A DNA stretch of 8,147 bases from an uncultured Coriobacteriales bacterium (GTDB lineage: Bacteria > Actinomycetota > Coriobacteriia > Coriobacteriales > UMGS124), in NCBI GenBank assembly GCA_934662525.1, contig CAKUKJ010000085.1, positions 1-8,147 of the forward strand, in the 5' to 3' direction. Every line of letters begins with the position of its first letter. Within the stretch, counting starts at the first letter, position 1. Position numbers and translations under genes: made by a program. This document shows positions 5,899-8,147 of the stretch, in pieces. The notes under the pieces are model-generated. The model was not told the origin of the DNA. It searched no databases and worked only from the letters and a program-made list of their open reading frames with translations.

Positions 5899-5921
5899 TT
5901 TTGCCTTCCTAGCAGGCAAAA
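5899..5921. repeat. Inverted repeat upstream of the riboflavin promoter
   Basis: TTTTGCCT (5899-5906) and AGGCAAAA (5914-5921) form a perfect 8-bp inverted repeat with a 7-base spacer. It lies about 30 bases upstream of the -35 element of the riboflavin operon, between two divergent promoters. It may be a regulator-binding site or a weak bidirectional hairpin. No T run follows it on either strand beyond the stem itself. Confidence 0.4.
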
Positions 5922-5954
5922 CTCAACTTTGGAAAACTTTTTTGAGATTTCCTC

Positions 5955-5984
5955 TTGCGTTTCCCGCCATGTTGGGCGTACTAT
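5955..5984 (+). promoter_or_regulatory. Sigma70-like promoter of the riboflavin operon
   Basis: TTGCGT (5955-5960) and TACTAT (5979-5984), the latter five of six matches to TATAAT, are separated by 18 bases. This predicts a transcript start near 5990, about ten bases before the first riboswitch helix. It is the only well-spaced pair in front of the riboswitch. Confidence 0.6.
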
Positions 5985-6002
5985 GCGCCGCAACATAGTC
6001 AT

Positions 6003-6133
6003 CTGTTCAGGGCGAGGTGCAAATCCTCACTGGCGGTGATCGGGAGGCGACTCCCGCGAGCCCGCGAGCCCCAATAGGGGCAGGATCTGGTGAGAACCCA
6101 GGGCCAACGGTAACAGTCCGGATGGAAGAGCAG
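6003..6133 (+). ncRNA. FMN riboswitch (RFN element)
   Basis: The leader contains the characteristic conserved blocks of the flavin mononucleotide aptamer: TTCAGGGCGAGGTGCAAATC, then TGGCGGTGAT, CCCGCGAGC, GGTGAGAACCC, and CCAACGGTAACAGTCCGGATG. The closing helix P1 is CTGTTC (6003-6008) with GAGCAG (6128-6133). Inner helices include CGGGAG/CTCCCG (6041-6046 with 6051-6056) and GCCCC/GGGGC (6068-6072 with 6077-6081). FMN binding in this family represses expression of riboflavin synthesis or transport genes. A strong terminator follows at 6202-6236, so the control is probably premature transcription termination, with FMN favouring the terminator. Confidence 0.96.
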
Positions 6134-6201
6134 CGAATGACGTTTATGACGACGGAAGGGCCGCACGGCTCTTCTGCCCTTAAGCGCATTCTACGTAATC
6201 C

Positions 6202-6236
6202 AAAAGCCCGCTGGCAGGTGGCCGGCGGGCTTTTTT
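6202..6236 (+). terminator. Riboswitch-controlled intrinsic terminator
   Basis: GCCCGCTGGC (6206-6215) pairs with GCCGGCGGGC (6221-6230), with one wobble, around the 5-base loop AGGTG. TTTTTT follows at 6231-6236, and flanking A and T runs extend the stem. This is a textbook intrinsic terminator between the FMN aptamer and ribD. A weaker hairpin (AAGGGC 6156-6161 with GCCCTT 6176-6181) lies between the two and may belong to the switching region. Confidence 0.92.
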
Positions 6237-6289
6237 ATGCCCTGAGAAGCTCGCCGACCCTCTGCCATACCGGGCGGAAAGGTGTTGCG

Positions 6290-7699
6290 ATGGCGGGTGC
6301 GGTTGGTAATGGCGGCCTCGGCGAGATGAGGCTCGAGGCTCAGGGGCGCGACGTCGAGAGCCACGTCGCTGCGACTCCGGCTGTGCGTATGGCGGCGACG
6401 GTGACGACGGACGTGGCCGAAGAGCCCGACGCGCGTTTCATGTGCAGGGCATTGGGGCTTGCGGCGCGGGGCGTGGGTCGCACGAACCCAAACCCGCTGG
6501 TGGGTGCGGTCATCGTGCGCGACGGCCGTGTGATTGGGCAGGGCTGGCACGCCTGCTATGGGCAGGCCCATGCGGAGCGCGCGGCCTTGGCGGATTGTGC
6601 CCGCCGTGGTGAGGAGCCGAGCGGCGCCACGGTGTACGTGACGCTTGAGCCTTGCGCCCATCAGGGCAAGCAGCCCCCGTGCGCCGACGCGCTGATCGAG
6701 GCCGGGGTGGCGCGCGTGGTCATAGGCTCGCGCGACCCCAACCCGCTCGTCTCGGGCAAAGGGGCCGCCCGTCTCGAGGCTGCCGGCATCGAGGTCGTCC
6801 GTGATGTGCTGCGCGACGAGTGTGATGCCATCAACCAGGTGTTTTTCCATTACATCACGACGAAGACCCCCTACGTGCTCGCCAAGTGGGCCATGACGGC
6901 AGACGGGCGCATCGCATGCCGTAACGGCGACGCTCGCTGGGTGAGCGGTCCCGCGTCGCGTGCCGACGCGCACGCCCTGCGCAACCGCATGGCTGCGGTT
7001 ATGGTGGGCGCGGGCACGGTTCGCGCCGACGACCCGCTGCTCACCTGCCGCCTTGAGGGCGGCCGCAACCCCCTGCGCGTCGTGCTCGATACCGAGCTTT
7101 CTCTAGGGCTCGACAGCGCGCTTGTCCGCAGCGCGGCAGCGGGGGAGGCGCCGCTGTTGGTTGCGTGCGGGGTGACTGCGGAGCCGGCTGTGTCGGTGGG
7201 CGCGGCAAGTGTCAGCCACGATGACACCCATGCCGCATCCGCCCGCCTGGTGAAGGCCGACCGGTTGCGCGCCCTTGGCGTCGAGGTGCTTGAGCTTCCC
7301 CGCGACGCGGCCGGCCATGTCTCCCTGCCTGCCCTCATGGCCGAGCTTGGTCGGCGCGGCGTCGACTCGGTGCTGCTCGAGGGTGGGGCGCACATGCATG
7401 GCAGCGCATTTGCGGCCGGCCTGGTGGACGAGGCGGTTGCCTACGTCGCCCCCAAGCTGCTTGGCGATGGGGGCGCTCCCGGCCCGGTGACGGGCATGGC
7501 CCCCGTCGTCATGGCCGACGCCGTGCGCGTCGGCCCGCCTCACGTGGATGTGCTCGGGGAGGACGTGCGTCTGTGCTGGCGTGTGGAAAAGGGCATGGTT
7601 CCGGCGGTGGGGCTTCCCTGCGTCGCATGCGGCCCCCTCTATCCTGGCGGCGTCACCACGGCGCAGCATCTCGTGGCTATCGCAAAGGCGGGCGAGTAG
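6290..7699 (+). CDS. ribD: Bifunctional riboflavin deaminase/reductase RibD, with N- and C-terminal extensions
   Basis: RibD carries out two successive steps of riboflavin synthesis. It deaminates the pyrimidine ring of 2,5-diamino-6-ribosylamino-4-pyrimidinone 5'-phosphate, then reduces the ribose side chain with NADPH. I start at ATG 6290, after GGAAAGG (6276-6282), 53 bases past the terminator; the frame is also open back through the riboswitch, which is not coding. The deaminase domain starts at about residue 51 (MCRALGLAARGVGRTNPNPLVGAV). It has the zinc/catalytic HAE (94-96), and PC (121-122) with C131 as zinc ligands. The reductase domain starts near 194 (PYVLAKWAMTADGRI) and has MVGAGTVRADDPLL and LLEGGAHMHGSAF (362-374). 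At 469 aa it is longer than the usual 350-400. About 48 extra N-terminal residues, a Ser/Ala-rich insertion near 300-320 and a tail of about 34 residues after WRVEKG account for this. It is regulated by the upstream FMN riboswitch, and ribE follows one base after its stop. Confidence 0.95.
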   Translation: MAGAVGNGGLGEMRLEAQGRDVESHVAATPAVRMAATVTTDVAEEPDARFMCRALGLAARGVGRTNPNPLVGAVIVRDGRVIGQGWHACYGQAHAERAALADCARRGEEPSGATVYVTLEPCAHQGKQPPCADALIEAGVARVVIGSRDPNPLVSGKGAARLEAAGIEVVRDVLRDECDAINQVFFHYITTKTPYVLAKWAMTADGRIACRNGDARWVSGPASRADAHALRNRMAAVMVGAGTVRADDPLLTCRLEGGRNPLRVVLDTELSLGLDSALVRSAAAGEAPLLVACGVTAEPAVSVGAASVSHDDTHAASARLVKADRLRALGVEVLELPRDAAGHVSLPALMAELGRRGVDSVLLEGGAHMHGSAFAAGLVDEAVAYVAPKLLGDGGAPGPVTGMAPVVMADAVRVGPPHVDVLGEDVRLCWRVEKGMVPAVGLPCVACGPLYPGGVTTAQHLVAIAKAGE

Positions 7700-7700
7700 C

Positions 7701-8147
7701 GTGTTTACGGGAATCGTGGAGGAAGTTGGCTCTGTGGCGTCGGTTCCGCCTGCGGGCCGGGCGGGAAGCCTGACGATTGGGGCATCGACGGTGCTGGAGG
7801 GCACGCGCCCGGGCGACTCCATCGCTGTGAACGGCGTGTGCCTCACGGTGACGGCGTTTGGGCGGGGGCGCTTCAGCGCCGACGTGATGCCCGAGACGCT
7901 TTCGCGTTCAAACCTGGGGCTGCTGCGTCCGGGCGCTCCCGTCAACCTCGAGCGTGCCATGGCGGCGGGCGGCAGGTTCGGCGGACATATCGTGAGCGGC
8001 CACATCGACGGCACGGGTCGCATCGTCTCGCGCACCGAGGACCAAAACGCCGTGCGCGTGCGCGTCGCCTGCCCCGCCCCCATAGTCGCCCTCGTCGTTG
8101 AGAAAGGTTCGATTGCCATCGACGGCATCAGCCTCACGGTGTCCGGC
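7701..8147 (+). CDS. ribE: Riboflavin synthase alpha chain, partial (right edge)
   Basis: Riboflavin synthase dismutates two molecules of 6,7-dimethyl-8-ribityllumazine into riboflavin and the pyrimidine substrate. A GTG at 7701, one base after the ribD stop, starts MFTGIVEEVGSV, the canonical N-terminus of the family. The first lumazine-binding repeat has DSIAVNGVCLTVT, MPETLSRSNL and NLERAM. The segment GGRFGGHIVSGHIDGTG leads into the second repeat, where VVEKGSIAIDGISLTVSG is cut at the window edge after 149 codons. The usual length is about 200-215, so roughly 60 residues are missing. The tight junction to ribD indicates translational coupling within the FMN-regulated operon. ribBA and ribH would be expected next, outside this window. 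The symbol differs between species (ribE or ribC). Confidence 0.96.
   Translation, partial: MFTGIVEEVGSVASVPPAGRAGSLTIGASTVLEGTRPGDSIAVNGVCLTVTAFGRGRFSADVMPETLSRSNLGLLRPGAPVNLERAMAAGGRFGGHIVSGHIDGTGRIVSRTEDQNAVRVRVACPAPIVALVVEKGSIAIDGISLTVSG

Noticed and set aside
5694..6002. N-terminal extension of the NSS transporter to 579 aa
   Set aside because: The extension covers promoter and leader DNA; the internal ATG at 5693 has AGGAG at 7 bases and fits the family N-terminus.
6017..6289. Extension of ribD through the riboswitch
   Set aside because: This DNA is the FMN aptamer and terminator, so the open frame is coincidental.
7103..8137. Long minus-strand ORF (344 aa) opposite ribD and ribE
   Set aside because: The plus strand encodes two unmistakable conserved enzymes here; the antisense frame has no motif and arises from codon bias.
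1..8147. Mobile elements, CRISPR arrays, tRNA and rRNA genes
   Set aside because: I found no regular repeat-spacer pattern, no transposase or integrase motif, no terminal inverted repeats and no cloverleaf or rRNA signature.

Overview
The window looks like the chromosome of a high-GC actinobacterium. I favour a gut or oral Coriobacteriia member (Olsenella, Collinsella or a relative). The basis is the GC-rich codon use, clear Shine-Dalgarno sites (AAGGAG, AAAGGA, AGGAGG) and the mix of an FMN-riboswitch riboflavin operon, an NSS-type sodium symporter and a cobalamin methyltransferase. The lineage is inference; no rRNA or other marker is present.

Left part (1-2141): a partial minus-strand gene of unknown function runs off the left edge. 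It is divergent from a plus-strand cluster of three small uncharacterised proteins (185, 164 and 144 aa). Each of the three has its own strong ribosome binding site. The second and third share a layout that recalls YbjN/type III-chaperone-like folds. A strong hairpin lies between genes two and three, and two more follow gene three as a probable terminator region.

Middle (2142-4249): a TaqI/Eco57I-type N6-adenine DNA methyltransferase has intact catalytic motifs, but its C-terminus looks degraded or truncated. No restriction partner is visible. Its stop overlaps the start region of cobI/cbiL (precorrin-2 or cobalt-precorrin-2 C20-methyltransferase), which has no other cobalamin genes beside it here.

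Right part (4263-8147): an 11-helix sodium:neurotransmitter symporter (NSS/SNF) family gene lies on the minus strand, tail to tail with cobI. A roughly 600-bp intergenic region then carries its probable promoter and leader. The same region holds a sigma70-like promoter, a complete FMN riboswitch and a strong intrinsic terminator controlling the riboflavin operon. That operon starts with an unusually long ribD (469 aa), followed immediately by ribE (riboflavin synthase alpha chain), which is cut by the right edge.

Most of the window is ordinary metabolism and transport. The parts with least explanation are the three-gene unknown cluster and the damaged methyltransferase joined to a lone cobI. 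I found no mobile element, CRISPR array, tRNA or rRNA, and nothing I can defend as a wholly new system.
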